NCBI GenBank assembly: GCA_019638975.1 | Contig: JAHBST010000003.1 | Location: 1-62,913, forward strand | Source of the DNA: Cryobacterium sp. | Lineage (GTDB): Bacteria; Actinomycetota; Actinomycetes; Actinomycetales; Microbacteriaceae | Direction: 5' to 3' | DNA length: 62,913 nucleotides | In this document: piece after piece, positions 27,064-35,568 of the stretch | How the letters are laid out: each line of letters opens with the position of its first letter | Numbering within the stretch: the stretch's first letter is position 1 | Position numbers and translations under genes: made by a program | Notes under the pieces: generated by a model | Databases searched by the model: none | The model's input: only the letters and a program-made list of their open reading frames with translations | What the model was told of the DNA's origin: nothing

Positions 27064-27636
27064 TCACGCGTTTCGCTCGTCGTGCACTCGCTGGAACTTG
27101 CCCGCGCTGCGTTCGATCGAGCCGGGATCGACGACGTCCACGTCGATCGAGCAGCCGATCGCGGTTTTCACCCGGCGGATGAGTTCGTTCGCAGCCATAT
27201 CGGCGGCCTCGGCGCGCGCGCTCTCCCTTCGCTCGACGCGCACCGTGAGCTTGTCGAGTCGGGCCGGGCGGCTCAATTCGATGATGAAGTGCGGGGAGAG
27301 CTCCGGCAGGGTCAGCACGATCTCCTCGACTTGAGTCGGGAAGAGATTGACTCCGCGCAAAATGATCATGTCGTCGTTGCGGCCGGTGATCTTCTCGATC
27401 CGCCTCATACCCGGGAACGGGAGCTTCTCGACGTCAGCCAAATCCTTGATGTCGTCGGGATGCACTCCGACCTCGTCGAACTTTCGGCGGTAGGTGGGCA
27501 CGTTCTCGTAGGCGGTTCGCACGGTGTGCTGCAATCGGCGCAACTGGAGCGACTCCAGTTCGTCGCGCGACATCCGCTCTTCCGGGTCGAGGCTTTCGGG
27601 AGTCGCCGCAGCCAATCGGGTTTCTCGCGTCGTCAT
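27064..27636 (-). pseudogene. paaK: phenylacetate-CoA ligase with internal in-frame deletion (core lost)
   Basis: Full PaaK is about 430-440 residues and adenylates phenylacetate, then ligates CoA. This product has only 190. Residues 1-74 match the N-terminus (DPEERMSRDELESLQLRRLQ, TAYENVPTYRRKFDEVGVHP, ending EKLPF). Residues 75-190 match the C-terminal domain from the RRIEKITGR motif onward (DDMIILRGVNLFPTQVEEIV). Everything between is missing, including the SSGTTGKP-type P-loop and the acyl/AMP pocket. The junction is near 27412-27420 and the frame is kept. GGAGGAG precedes the ATG at 27636, 16 bp after paaR. It is almost certainly inactive as a ligase; a regulatory or binding remnant is conceivable. 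Confidence 0.9.
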
Positions 27637-27652
27637 CGCAATCTCCTCCGAA

Positions 27653-28249
27653 TCAAGACTGCGTGCGGACGCCTCCGAATGCAACCGCGACGACGTCGTT
27701 TGCGACGTCTTCGGCACTTACCGGGCCGCCCGGGCGGTACCAGTCGACGACGGAGCCGATCATCCCGAACAGCAAGCGAGTGGTCGTGCGCGGGTCGATG
27801 TCTTTGCGGATGTCCCCGTCGCGGCGTGCCTCGTCGACGAGATCGGCGACGACCTGGTTGAACGCGCGGCGGCGTTCCAGGGCGTTGCGTTCGAGCTCCG
27901 TGTTGCCGCGAAGGCGCAGCAACAGGGTGACGAACGGCAATTGATCGGTCAGCACGCCCACGGCGGAGCGCAACAGATACATCAAGCGATCGATGGCGGG
28001 TCCCGTGGATGCGAGCGGATCGACGAGGATCGCCTCGAGGCTGTCGAGCGCGCGATCGAGGGCGAGCTGCAGCAGGTATTCCTTGCTCGGGACGTGGTGG
28101 TAGATCGCCGACTTCGTGATTCCGAGATTCTCGGCGAGCACGCCCATGGAGGTCGCCTCGTAACCGTGCTGGATGAACACCTCGGCCGCGCCGCGCAGAA
28201 TCGACTCCTGGTCGTGGTTTTGCCGTGTCGGTATCGCGGTGTCGGTCAT
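27653..28249 (-). CDS. paaR: TetR-family regulator of phenylacetate catabolism
   Basis: A 198-residue TetR protein. The N-terminal helix-turn-helix spans about residues 14-60 (SILRGAAEVFIQHGYEATSM, ENLGITKSAIYHHVPSKEYL). The C-terminal domain should bind phenylacetyl-CoA, the usual PAA inducer. Its position between paaI and paaK, and matching CGNNCGGTNAGT sites before both rightward PAA operons, support local repression of the island. The ATG at 28249 overlaps the paaI stop (ATGA). Confidence 0.88.
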   Translation of the reverse strand: MTDTAIPTRQNHDQESILRGAAEVFIQHGYEATSMGVLAENLGITKSAIYHHVPSKEYLLQLALDRALDSLEAILVDPLASTGPAIDRLMYLLRSAVGVLTDQLPFVTLLLRLRGNTELERNALERRRAFNQVVADLVDEARRDGDIRKDIDPRTTTRLLFGMIGSVVDWYRPGGPVSAEDVANDVVAVAFGGVRTQS

Positions 28250-28686
28250 GATGCTCCCCTCGATTTCATCCGTTCGGCGGGTACGAGTCGACTGTGCCCG
28301 CGAAATTCGGCGATGAGTCCGTGCTCGTTCCTGACCTCGACGTCGTAAATGCCATTGCGGCCGACGCGTGACCTGAGTTCGGCTGTCGCGGTGAGAACGT
28401 CACCGGCGTGGCCGGGCGCGTAAAAGGTGATCTCGGCCCCCGAGGACACCGTCACACTGCCTTCGGCATTGCACGCCATAGCGAACGCCGTGTCCGCGAG
28501 CGTGAACACGAGGCCGCCGTGAACGATCGCATGCCCGTTGAGCATGTCGTCGCGCACGGGCATCGTGACGACGGCGTGGCCTTCGCTCATCTCGACGACG
28601 GTCATGCCGAGGAGCTCGGTTGACGCTCGATCGTCCCGCAGCATCGTGTCCGGTTTCGCATAGCTTCGCGCCGGGGCGTCGCTCAT
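28246..28686 (-). CDS. paaI: hydroxyphenylacetyl-CoA thioesterase (hotdog fold)
   Basis: Hotdog thioesterase of 146 residues that rescues CoA from dead-end phenylacetyl-CoA derivatives. The PaaI signature [23 protein letters not shown] includes the HGG turn and catalytic Asp. The ribosome site AGGCGG lies six bases before the ATG at 28686. It is the first gene of the leftward paaI-paaR-paaK unit, divergent from paaA; the 119-bp gap holds both promoters and the operator. Confidence 0.92.
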   Translation of the reverse strand: MSDAPARSYAKPDTMLRDDRASTELLGMTVVEMSEGHAVVTMPVRDDMLNGHAIVHGGLVFTLADTAFAMACNAEGSVTVSSGAEITFYAPGHAGDVLTATAELRSRVGRNGIYDVEVRNEHGLIAEFRGHSRLVPAERMKSRGAS

Positions 28687-28711
28687 CGTTGACCGCCTAT
28701 CTGTCGGATGT

Positions 28712-28718
28712 TAGCCTA
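28712..28718. promoter_or_regulatory. overlapping divergent -10 elements for paaA and paaI
   Basis: Rightward TAGCCT (28712-28717) is preceded by TGT, an extended -10; leftward TAGGCT occupies 28713-28718. The operator at 28727-28748 lies around +3 to +24 of the rightward transcript and upstream of the leftward one. Confidence 0.4.
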
Positions 28719-28726
28719 GAGCAAAG

Positions 28727-28748
28727 CCTAAACGAACGGTCGGTCAGT
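28727..28748. promoter_or_regulatory. putative PaaR operator
   Basis: The right half (28737-28748) exactly fits CGNNCGGTNAGT. The left ten bases CCTAAACGAA match six of eight fixed positions of the mirrored half. The decamer AACGAACGGT is shared exactly with the site at 22111-22120. Its placement just downstream of the paaA -10 fits simple repression. Confidence 0.6.
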
Positions 28749-28805
28749 CGCCAGTACCGACAAACCGAATCCGCGATCCGGACCCGCACATCGAAGGTGA
28801 TCACC

Positions 28806-29801
28806 ATGGCAGCAAGCGCAAACATGGCGCGTAACACGGAACCGGAGACTGTCGAAGATCCGGACGGCCGCGCCCGATTCGACGAACTCATCGCCGCCGA
28901 CCAGCGCGTGGAGCCCACCGACTGGATGCCGGAGGCGTACCGCAAGACCCTCGTGCGCCAAGTCTCCCAGCACGCGCACTCGGAGATCATCGGCATGCAG
29001 CCGGAGGGCAACTGGATCACGCGCGCGCCGAGCCTCAAGCGCAAGGCGATCCTCATGGCGAAGGTGCAGGATGAGGCGGGTCACGGTCTCTACCTTTACT
29101 CCGCAGCCCAGACGCTCGGAACGCCGCGCGACAAGATGACCGAGGATCTGATCAGCGGCAAGGCCAAATACTCCTCGATCTTCAACTACCCGACTCCCAC
29201 GTGGGCCGACATGGGGTCGATCGGATGGCTCGTCGACGGCGCGGCCATTTGCAACCAAGTGCCGCTGTGCCGCGCATCCTACGGGCCGTACGCGCGCGCG
29301 ATGGTGCGCATTTGCAAGGAGGAGTCCTTCCACCAGCGACAGGGCTTCGAGATTCTGCTGCACTTGTCGCGCGGCACGAAAGAGCAGCACGCGATGGCGC
29401 AAGAGTCCGTGAACCGCTGGTATGCGCCGGCGCTCATGATGTTCGGCCCGCCGGATGCCGACAGCCCGAACTCCGCGCAGAGCATGGCGTGGAACATCAA
29501 ACGGTTCAGCAACGACGAATTGCGTCAGCGTTTCGTGGACATGATCGTGCCGCAATCCGAAGTGCTCGGGCTCACGCTCCCCGACCCCGACATCAAGTGG
29601 AACGAGGAGCGCGGCCACTACGACTTCGGCGAGCTCGATTGGGACGAATTTTACGAAGTCCTGAAGGGCCGCGGCCCGGCGAACGCCATCCGGCTGGAGC
29701 GCCGCCGCACAGCACATGAAGAGGGTGCGTGGGTGCGCGAGGCCGCAGCGGCATATGCGGAGCGGCGCCGCCAGCAATCAGAGAAAGCACAGGCCGCCTG
29801 A
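28806..29801 (+). CDS. paaA: 1,2-phenylacetyl-CoA epoxidase, catalytic subunit A
   Basis: Di-iron oxygenase subunit of 331 residues that epoxidises the aromatic ring of phenylacetyl-CoA. Iron-ligand motifs are visible: [17 protein letters not shown] (D/ExxH) and [18 protein letters not shown] (ExxH). The start is placed at ATG 28806 after GAAGGTGATC; longer in-frame extensions run into the operator region. It heads paaABCDE, whose genes overlap or abut throughout. Confidence 0.96.
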   Translation: MAASANMARNTEPETVEDPDGRARFDELIAADQRVEPTDWMPEAYRKTLVRQVSQHAHSEIIGMQPEGNWITRAPSLKRKAILMAKVQDEAGHGLYLYSAAQTLGTPRDKMTEDLISGKAKYSSIFNYPTPTWADMGSIGWLVDGAAICNQVPLCRASYGPYARAMVRICKEESFHQRQGFEILLHLSRGTKEQHAMAQESVNRWYAPALMMFGPPDADSPNSAQSMAWNIKRFSNDELRQRFVDMIVPQSEVLGLTLPDPDIKWNEERGHYDFGELDWDEFYEVLKGRGPANAIRLERRRTAHEEGAWVREAAAAYAERRRQQSEKAQAA

Positions 29802-30106
29802 TGAGTGCTCCGGGTTCCAACGACACCGAGCCGTGGCCGCTGTGGGAAGTGTTCGTGCGGTCCTCCCGCGGGCTGTCCCATCTTCACGCGGGTTCGCTGC
29901 ACGCTCCGGATGCCGAAATGGCCGTACGGAACGCTCGCGACTTGTACACGCGCCGCAACGAGGGCGTCTCCGTTTGGGTCGTGCGTTCGAGCGACATCAC
30001 GGCATCCGATCCGGATGCCAAGGGCGCGTTTTTCGAGAGCCCGCGCGGCAAGGAGTACCGCCACGCGAGCTACTACACCGAATCCGAGGGCGTGAAGCAC
30101 TTGTGA
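29801..30106 (+). CDS. paaB: 1,2-phenylacetyl-CoA epoxidase, subunit B
   Basis: Small structural subunit of 101 residues needed to assemble the oxygenase with the reductase. It carries the family pattern WPLWEVFVRSSRGLSHLHAG and LHAPDAEMAVRNARDLYTRR. The ATG at 29801 shares a base with the paaA stop (TGATG). The next gene starts with an overlapping GTGA. Confidence 0.95.
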   Translation: MSAPGSNDTEPWPLWEVFVRSSRGLSHLHAGSLHAPDAEMAVRNARDLYTRRNEGVSVWVVRSSDITASDPDAKGAFFESPRGKEYRHASYYTESEGVKHL

Positions 30107-30918
30107 GTGATCAGTCATTTCGGATTTCGGCGGGCGAAGCGCTCACCGCCGAGAAAATCACCGAAGCGGGCGAGAAGCCGAGCGAGGCGGTGGCGACATA
30201 CGCCGTGCGTCTCGGCGATGACGCACTGATCCTTGCGCAGAGGCTCGGTTGGTGGATCGCGCGCGCGCCGGAGCTCGAAGAGGATGTCGCGCTCGGCAAC
30301 ATCGCGCTCGACCAGCTCGGCCATGCCCGCTCGTTCCTGAGCTACGCGGCGCTCGCGTGGGGCAAAACCGAGGATGATCTCGCCTATTTCCGGGATGAGC
30401 CGGAGTTCACGAATCTGCAAATCGTGGAGCAGCCGAACGGCGATTTCGCCGCGACGATCGCGCGGCAATTCATCGTTTCGTACTACCAGTTCGAGTTGTA
30501 CCGGCGCCTCGTGGACTCCACGAATGCGACTCTCGCCGCGATCGCCGCGAAGGCCGTGAAGGAGGTCGACTACCACCGCGACCACGCCACCCAGTGGGTG
30601 CTGCGGCTCGCGCTCGGCACCGAGGAGTCCCGTCGCCGGATGATCGCGGGGCTGGGTGTGATGTGGCCGTATGTGGACGAAATGTTCCGCGACGACGACC
30701 TTGTGGAGTCCCTGGGCGATGCGGCCGTGCTGCCGTCGTCGCTGCGGGAGGACTTCGATGCGGTGACCGGTGCCGTGCTGGCGGAGGCCGAGCTGGAGGT
30801 TCCAGAAGGTTTCGTCGCCCGGGGCGGCGGCCGGGAGGGCATCCACACGGAGTTCTTCGGGCCGCTGATCGCGGAGATGCAGGTGCTGGCGCGCGCGCAT
30901 CCGGAGGCGACGTGGTGA
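30103..30918 (+). CDS. paaC: 1,2-phenylacetyl-CoA epoxidase, subunit C
   Basis: Catalytically silent di-iron-fold partner of PaaA, 271 residues. Typical stretches are EDVALGNIALDQLGHARSFL, IARQFIVSYYQFELY and KEVDYHRDHATQWVLRLALG. The GTG start at 30103 overlaps the paaB stop. The C-terminus ends GGREGIHTEFFGPLIAEMQV, as expected of PaaC. It forms the A2C2 core of the oxygenase. Confidence 0.95.
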   Translation: MSDQSFRISAGEALTAEKITEAGEKPSEAVATYAVRLGDDALILAQRLGWWIARAPELEEDVALGNIALDQLGHARSFLSYAALAWGKTEDDLAYFRDEPEFTNLQIVEQPNGDFAATIARQFIVSYYQFELYRRLVDSTNATLAAIAAKAVKEVDYHRDHATQWVLRLALGTEESRRRMIAGLGVMWPYVDEMFRDDDLVESLGDAAVLPSSLREDFDAVTGAVLAEAELEVPEGFVARGGGREGIHTEFFGPLIAEMQVLARAHPEATW

Positions 30919-31463
30919 TGATGGCAGCGAACGCGAGCCTGGAGGCTGAGGCCCGGCCGAAGCCCACGGAGGGTGAGGGCGTGCACGTGTGGAATCTTGC
31001 GGCGACCGTGCTCGACCCGGAGGTTCCGGTGCTCACGATCGAGGATTTGGGCGTGCTGCGCTCTGCTGAGGTGGTCGACGGCCGCGCCGTGGTGACGATC
31101 ACGCCGACGTATTCGGGTTGCCCCGCGATGGATGTCATGCGGGAGGACGTGCTCACGGTGCTCCATGACGCCGGGTATGAGGATGCCGAGGTGAGGCTCG
31201 TGCTTTCGCCGGCGTGGACGACGGACTGGATGTCGGAGACGGGCAAGGCGAAGCTCGAGAAGTTCGGCATCGCGCCGCCGTCGGGGCATGCCGCAATGGC
31301 CGGGCGTGCGGGCGGTCCCGTGCGTGTGGCGATGTCGGTGAAGTGCCCGCAGTGCGGTTCGCTGAATACGTCCGAGACGAGCCGGTTCGGTTCGACGGCC
31401 TGCAAGGCGCTGTACACGTGCAATGCGTGCCATGAGCCGTTCGACTTTTTCAAGGTGATCTGA
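30918..31463 (+). CDS. paaD: phenylacetate pathway protein PaaD (MIP18-like with C-terminal zinc ribbon)
   Basis: DUF59/MIP18-family protein of 181 residues, thought to mature the Fe-S cluster of the epoxidase system. The N-terminal DUF59 domain contains LDPEVPVLTIEDLGVLR and TPTYSGCPAMDVM. The C-terminal part has a four-cysteine ribbon CPQCGS...CKALYTCNAC. Several stacked starts exist (GTG 30912, GTG 30915, ATG 30918, ATG 30921); ATG 30918 overlaps the paaC stop. Confidence 0.92.
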   Translation: MMAANASLEAEARPKPTEGEGVHVWNLAATVLDPEVPVLTIEDLGVLRSAEVVDGRAVVTITPTYSGCPAMDVMREDVLTVLHDAGYEDAEVRLVLSPAWTTDWMSETGKAKLEKFGIAPPSGHAAMAGRAGGPVRVAMSVKCPQCGSLNTSETSRFGSTACKALYTCNACHEPFDFFKVI

Positions 31464-31464
31464 C

Positions 31465-32577
31465 GTGGGGCTCGAGCCGGCGCCGCAGCGCAAGCGCGCC
31501 CGTTTCCATCCGCTGACCGTGCGCGAGGTGCGGCGGCTGACGGAGGATTCGATCGAGGTCACGTTCAACGTGCCGGAGGAGTTCGCGGACAACTACGACT
31601 ACGAACCGGGCCAGTACCTCGCGTTGCGCATGAACCTGAACGGCCGCGAGTTGCGCCGCAGCTACTCGATTTGCGCCGTGCCGGTGCCGGGGGAGTTGCG
31701 CGTGGCGATCAAGCGCGACCTGGGCGGCGAGTTTTCGACGTGGGCGAATGAGTCGCTAACCCCGGGTACGGTCATCGATGTCATGAGCCCGCAGGGCACG
31801 TTCACGACGGAAGTAGCACCCGATACGAACCGGCACTATGCGGCGATTGCGGCAGGTTCCGGGGTGACGCCGATCATGTCGCTTGCGCGCACGATTTTGC
31901 GCGCATCCCCGAACACGCAGTTCAGTCTCATCTATTCGAATCGCACCGCGAATGATGTGATGTTCCTGGAGGAGCTTGCGGAGTTGAAGGATGCGTTCCC
32001 GGCGCGGTTCGCGCTGTATCACGTGCTCACGCGGGAGAAGCGGGCATCCGAGATCATGTCGGGGCGGCTGGATGCGGAGCGCCTGAACACGTTCCTCGAG
32101 TATCTGGTGCGGCCGGGGGATGTGGATGAGTGGTTCATTTGCGGGCCGTTCGAGCTTGTGCAGCTTGTGCGGGACACGCTCGAGGAGGCGGGGGTGGATC
32201 GCCACCATGTGCGATTCGAGCTGTTTACGACGGATCGGCCTGACCGCCCGGAGGGCTCTGTTGGCAGGCCGGTGATCGTCGATGAGGGCGATGCGGTGCG
32301 GAAGATCACGTTCACGCTGGACGGGTTGACCGCATCCATCAATACGCCTGCGCACGGGCGCGAGACGGTGCTGAATGCGGCGTTGCGGGTGCGTCCGGAT
32401 GTGCCGTTCGCGTGTGCGGGCGGCGTGTGCGGCACGTGCAGGGCGATGCTCGTGGATGGGACGGTCACGATGGACGAGAATTACGCGCTCGAGCCGGAGG
32501 AACTGGAGCGGGGATACATCCTCACCTGTCAGTCGCACCCCACGAGCGATGCGGTTACCGTCAATTACGACAGCTAG
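31465..32577 (+). CDS. paaE: 1,2-phenylacetyl-CoA epoxidase, reductase subunit E
   Basis: Electron-transfer subunit of 370 residues moving electrons from NADPH through FAD and a plant-type [2Fe-2S] cluster to PaaA. The order is: FAD-binding RRSYSICAVP, NAD(P)-binding GSGVTPIMSLARTIL, and C-terminal ferredoxin domain with CAGGVCGTCRAML plus a distal Cys in ILTCQSHP. GTG at 31465 is one base after the paaD stop. All cluster ligands are present. Confidence 0.95.
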   Translation: MGLEPAPQRKRARFHPLTVREVRRLTEDSIEVTFNVPEEFADNYDYEPGQYLALRMNLNGRELRRSYSICAVPVPGELRVAIKRDLGGEFSTWANESLTPGTVIDVMSPQGTFTTEVAPDTNRHYAAIAAGSGVTPIMSLARTILRASPNTQFSLIYSNRTANDVMFLEELAELKDAFPARFALYHVLTREKRASEIMSGRLDAERLNTFLEYLVRPGDVDEWFICGPFELVQLVRDTLEEAGVDRHHVRFELFTTDRPDRPEGSVGRPVIVDEGDAVRKITFTLDGLTASINTPAHGRETVLNAALRVRPDVPFACAGGVCGTCRAMLVDGTVTMDENYALEPEELERGYILTCQSHPTSDAVTVNYDS

Positions 32578-32585
32578 GAGCGCGC

Positions 32586-33356
32586 ATGATTGACCTCACC
32601 ATCGCCAACAACGTGGCCGAGCTGACCCTGAACATCCCGGACAAGCTGAACGCCCTAGATGATGCTGCGCTCGCCGAGCTAGGGTCACGCCTGCAGGAGG
32701 CGCAGTCGGCTGGTGTGCGTGCCCTCCTCATCCGTGGCGAGGGTCGAGCGTTCTGTGCCGGTCGCGACATTTCGGCGGTGGATCCGGGGACGGATGACGC
32801 GCTTGCGTTCCTGAAGGATTCGTTCGGACCGGTCATGCGCATGCTGGCCGATTTCCCTGCACCGACGTTCGCGGCGGCGCACGGTGCGTGCCTGGGCATC
32901 GGGCTCGGCCTGCTGATCGCGACGGATGTCGTGTACGTGGCGGAGGGCGCAAAGTTCGGTTCCCCGTTCGCGAACCTCGGTGCCGTGTTGGACTCCGGTG
33001 GCCACTCCCTGTTCTTCGAGCGGTTGGGTGCCCACCGCGCGCTGGACCTGATCTACACGGGCGAGCTATTGAGCGGTGCAGAGGCGGTGGCGGCCGGCTT
33101 GTTCAGTCGTGCGATCCTGGATGCTGAATTGCTCGACTTCGCCCGCAGTAAGGCGACCGCGGCGGCATCTGGCGCAACGCAGGCTTTCCTGGCGAGCAAG
33201 AGCCTGATCGCCCAACTGCGTGAGGACCGTGTCGGCCTGTGGGAGTCCGTGGCGGCCGAGAACGTGGAGCAGGAGCGCCTCCGAACGACGGCTGACTACC
33301 GCGAGGGTTTCGCCGCGTTCCAGCAGAAGCGGAAGGCCGAGTTCACTGGCGAGTAG
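32586..33356 (+). CDS. enoyl-CoA hydratase/isomerase (PaaG-like)
   Basis: Crotonase-family protein of 256 residues, last gene of the paaABCDE operon, eight bases after paaE. PaaG isomerises the ring epoxide to the oxepin; this position and the motifs LLIRGEGRAFCAGRDISAVD and AAHGACLGIGLGLLIATDVV fit that role. An aspartate in GRDIS aligns with the catalytic Asp of isomerases. A purely sequence-based choice between isomerase and hydratase is not certain. Downstream GC content drops sharply. Confidence 0.85.
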   Translation: MIDLTIANNVAELTLNIPDKLNALDDAALAELGSRLQEAQSAGVRALLIRGEGRAFCAGRDISAVDPGTDDALAFLKDSFGPVMRMLADFPAPTFAAAHGACLGIGLGLLIATDVVYVAEGAKFGSPFANLGAVLDSGGHSLFFERLGAHRALDLIYTGELLSGAEAVAAGLFSRAILDAELLDFARSKATAAASGATQAFLASKSLIAQLREDRVGLWESVAAENVEQERLRTTADYREGFAAFQQKRKAEFTGE

Positions 33357-33774
33357 CGTTGGTTGTAAATGACTAGGAACACTTCTTTTTGTACTGCGCT
33401 GGCAGAGCAACTTCGGGGTTGTCACGCTGCGGTGTCGGGAAGAGCCGACTCGATAGCCCCGCTTGTTCGAAATGCGACCACCGCGCACATCAGATTTAGG
33501 GTGTCCATCCGCGAAGTAAAGCGGTGCACACGGAGTGTGCGATAGTGGCGCATTCGGAGGGACAACCGAACGTGAGTAGTTTTGCGGTAGTTTTTTCGTG
33601 TCCTGAGTCGCAAGTAGTTACCTGCGCGTTTGTTTTCTTGTGCCGCGGGGCTTCACTGTTTGGCATTTGCGCTCTGCCGTACACAGGAGTGTAGATAAAG
33701 CAATAGATTTCAATGAGCGGCGGACAGTCCGTAGTCCTGTGGGACCGGGAACGATCTGCTCACGACAGATTTGA
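33357..33774. other. non-coding, lower-GC stretch upstream of the AIPR gene
   Basis: This 418-bp gap shows no convincing gene. It contains a perfect inverted repeat GCACAC-GGA-GTGTGC (33526-33540), TTCGG/CCGAA (33553-33557/33566-33570), and two small palindromes CGGAC-A-GTCCG (33721-33731) and GTCC-TGTG-GGAC (33734-33745) about 35-50 bp before the AIPR start. The palindromes could be operator sites or RNA hairpins. A minus-strand frame at 33422-33613 is open but has no recognisable product. Base composition matches the AIPR gene rather than the PAA operon, suggesting it entered with that gene. Confidence 0.5.
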
Positions 33775-35568
33775 ATGGATTGGGAGACTGCATTGGATAT
33801 TGTCAAAGATCCATTGACGCTCAAGCGGGCTTGTTCGAATTACGCGGAAAAATACGGATACAAGTCAAACGAAGTCGAGCGCGGTCTTGAGGCATACGCC
33901 GCGCACTTATTCGCGCAGGAAGAGGGCTTCAATGCCGTGCTTGACGGCGCTCCGACAGCGGACGCGGACCTGCAAGAGAGTATTTGTCGTGCAAACGACC
34001 TAGGTATCGACGTTGTCCTTCAGGATGATGTCGGCAAGCGTCTGATTCTCGTTCAGGCCGCGTGGCGGAAGAAGGACTTGGAGGAGGACAAAGTTGCTTC
34101 GTTCTTCGATTCTCCTGATCGCCTAAAGTCTGCGGAGTATCGTGCACAAGGCGGAGAACAGATTCAAGAGCTGCTTTCCGAGTTCGAGTACCAGCTCAAG
34201 GATGGTTGGGAAATTTCGCTTCGATTCGTGACCAACGCTCGAATTGGAATGAATGACAGACTGCTAGATCTTGTCGATTCGAAAAACGCAAGGTACGAGG
34301 AACGTGACCAGGCCATCACCTGTGAACTCTTTGGTGAATCGGAATTGATCCGCCACGACCAAGAAATGCGAGCAGCGACCACTGGAGGCATTACCGAAGA
34401 AGTAGACCTTACTTTTCAGGCGGGCAAATTCATGACCTTTGATGTTCCTTACAGGACCATCGTGGGGGCGATTAAAGCGAATGAGCTAGTCAACCTGTAC
34501 CGCCGTCGAGGCGTTGGGAACACGCTTTTTAATTTGAATATTCGCTTGCCCCTCACGAGCAAGCGCGTTAACCCCGCAATTGCCGACACGGCTGTGTCAG
34601 AGACTGAGGGCGAGCACTTCTTTTATTACAACAATGGGGTCTCCGCCGTGTGTTCGAAATTTACGCTTGTCGACAACACCGTGCATGCAAAGCGCTTTCA
34701 GATCATCAACGGTGCGCAAACCGTTAGTGCCCTTGTGAAGGCATTTCGACGAACTCAAAAGCAGGATGTATATGTACTCTTTCGGCTTACTGAAACAGTG
34801 GAGTCGTACGGAGGGGTGTTTACAGAGAACATCATCAGGTACAACAACACACAAAACCCCGTTAAGGTCAGCGACTTCTTTGCGAACGACCCGATTCAGC
34901 AGTGGCTGCGCGATCATCTGGGAGCGCTTTCCGGCAAGGGTCCAGTTCCGACTTTCTACTATGTCTACAAGTCTGGTTGGCACCCGAAGGGCGCCACGGG
35001 CAAGGGAATTCGGATCGAGCAGGCGGCGGCAATTCGCCACGCCTTTACGCATGGGCCGGTACCTGGATACAGGGAACCCCAGCAGTTTTTTGATCGCGCT
35101 GGGCTGTACTGGGAAGCATTTGGGAGCAAAGACGCCGAGACCGACTCGTGGAGCGATGAGGAGGTTGCCCAGTTCGGCGCTGCCTTGTCAATCAACGAGC
35201 GGCTTGTGGCAGTTGTCAAGGAGCTGAAGGCAAACGATGCAACTAAGGATCTCCCAGAGACCAAGTATCTGCTTCGGCTATCGCGCTATGCGCTTGGTCT
35301 GGTCGGCGTAGGGCTTGAGACAATTCGGGCGGAAACCTTTAACGACTACTCCACGCTGATTGCTTCAACTACAACATTTGAGAAGTACGTTGACCCAATT
35401 GTGAAGTCAGTTCGGAGGGTGATGCGGGCGGAGTGGGCGCGTCGTCAGTCTGCAGGCACAGAAGTGCGACCCGAATATAACTTTGCGCGGGACCTCGCTG
35501 GATGGTTCGAACAAAGCGAACTTGTCAGACAAGAAGCGCTTAGCGATGTGCTCCCAGACGTTCGATGA
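33775..35568 (+). CDS. AIPR-family protein (abortive infection phage resistance)
   Basis: A 597-residue protein with the AIPR domain found in phage-defence loci. Diagnostic motifs are FFYYNNGVSAVC (282-293) and QIINGAQTVSAL (309-320). An N-terminal region resembles a PD-(D/E)xK nuclease fold: GIDVVLQDD (77-85) followed by ILVQAAW (91-97). There the family usually has Q-x-K, so the catalytic lysine seems replaced by Ala96, if this alignment is right. Codon use is clearly more AT-rich than in neighbours, a sign of transfer. No partner (methylase, helicase, second toxin gene) is adjacent, so it looks like a solitary defence gene. The ribosome site is weak. Confidence 0.82.
   Translation: MDWETALDIVKDPLTLKRACSNYAEKYGYKSNEVERGLEAYAAHLFAQEEGFNAVLDGAPTADADLQESICRANDLGIDVVLQDDVGKRLILVQAAWRKKDLEEDKVASFFDSPDRLKSAEYRAQGGEQIQELLSEFEYQLKDGWEISLRFVTNARIGMNDRLLDLVDSKNARYEERDQAITCELFGESELIRHDQEMRAATTGGITEEVDLTFQAGKFMTFDVPYRTIVGAIKANELVNLYRRRGVGNTLFNLNIRLPLTSKRVNPAIADTAVSETEGEHFFYYNNGVSAVCSKFTLVDNTVHAKRFQIINGAQTVSALVKAFRRTQKQDVYVLFRLTETVESYGGVFTENIIRYNNTQNPVKVSDFFANDPIQQWLRDHLGALSGKGPVPTFYYVYKSGWHPKGATGKGIRIEQAAAIRHAFTHGPVPGYREPQQFFDRAGLYWEAFGSKDAETDSWSDEEVAQFGAALSINERLVAVVKELKANDATKDLPETKYLLRLSRYALGLVGVGLETIRAETFNDYSTLIASTTTFEKYVDPIVKSVRRVMRAEWARRQSAGTEVRPEYNFARDLAGWFEQSELVRQEALSDVLPDVR

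Noticed and set aside
33526..33540. GCACAC-GGA-GTGTGC hairpin as a terminator for the paaABCDE operon
   Set aside because: It is 170 bp downstream of the last stop codon and has no T-run; kept only as an inverted repeat.
33422..33613. Short minus-strand frame upstream of the AIPR gene
   Set aside because: No ribosome site, basic low-information sequence and no recognisable family; considered non-coding.
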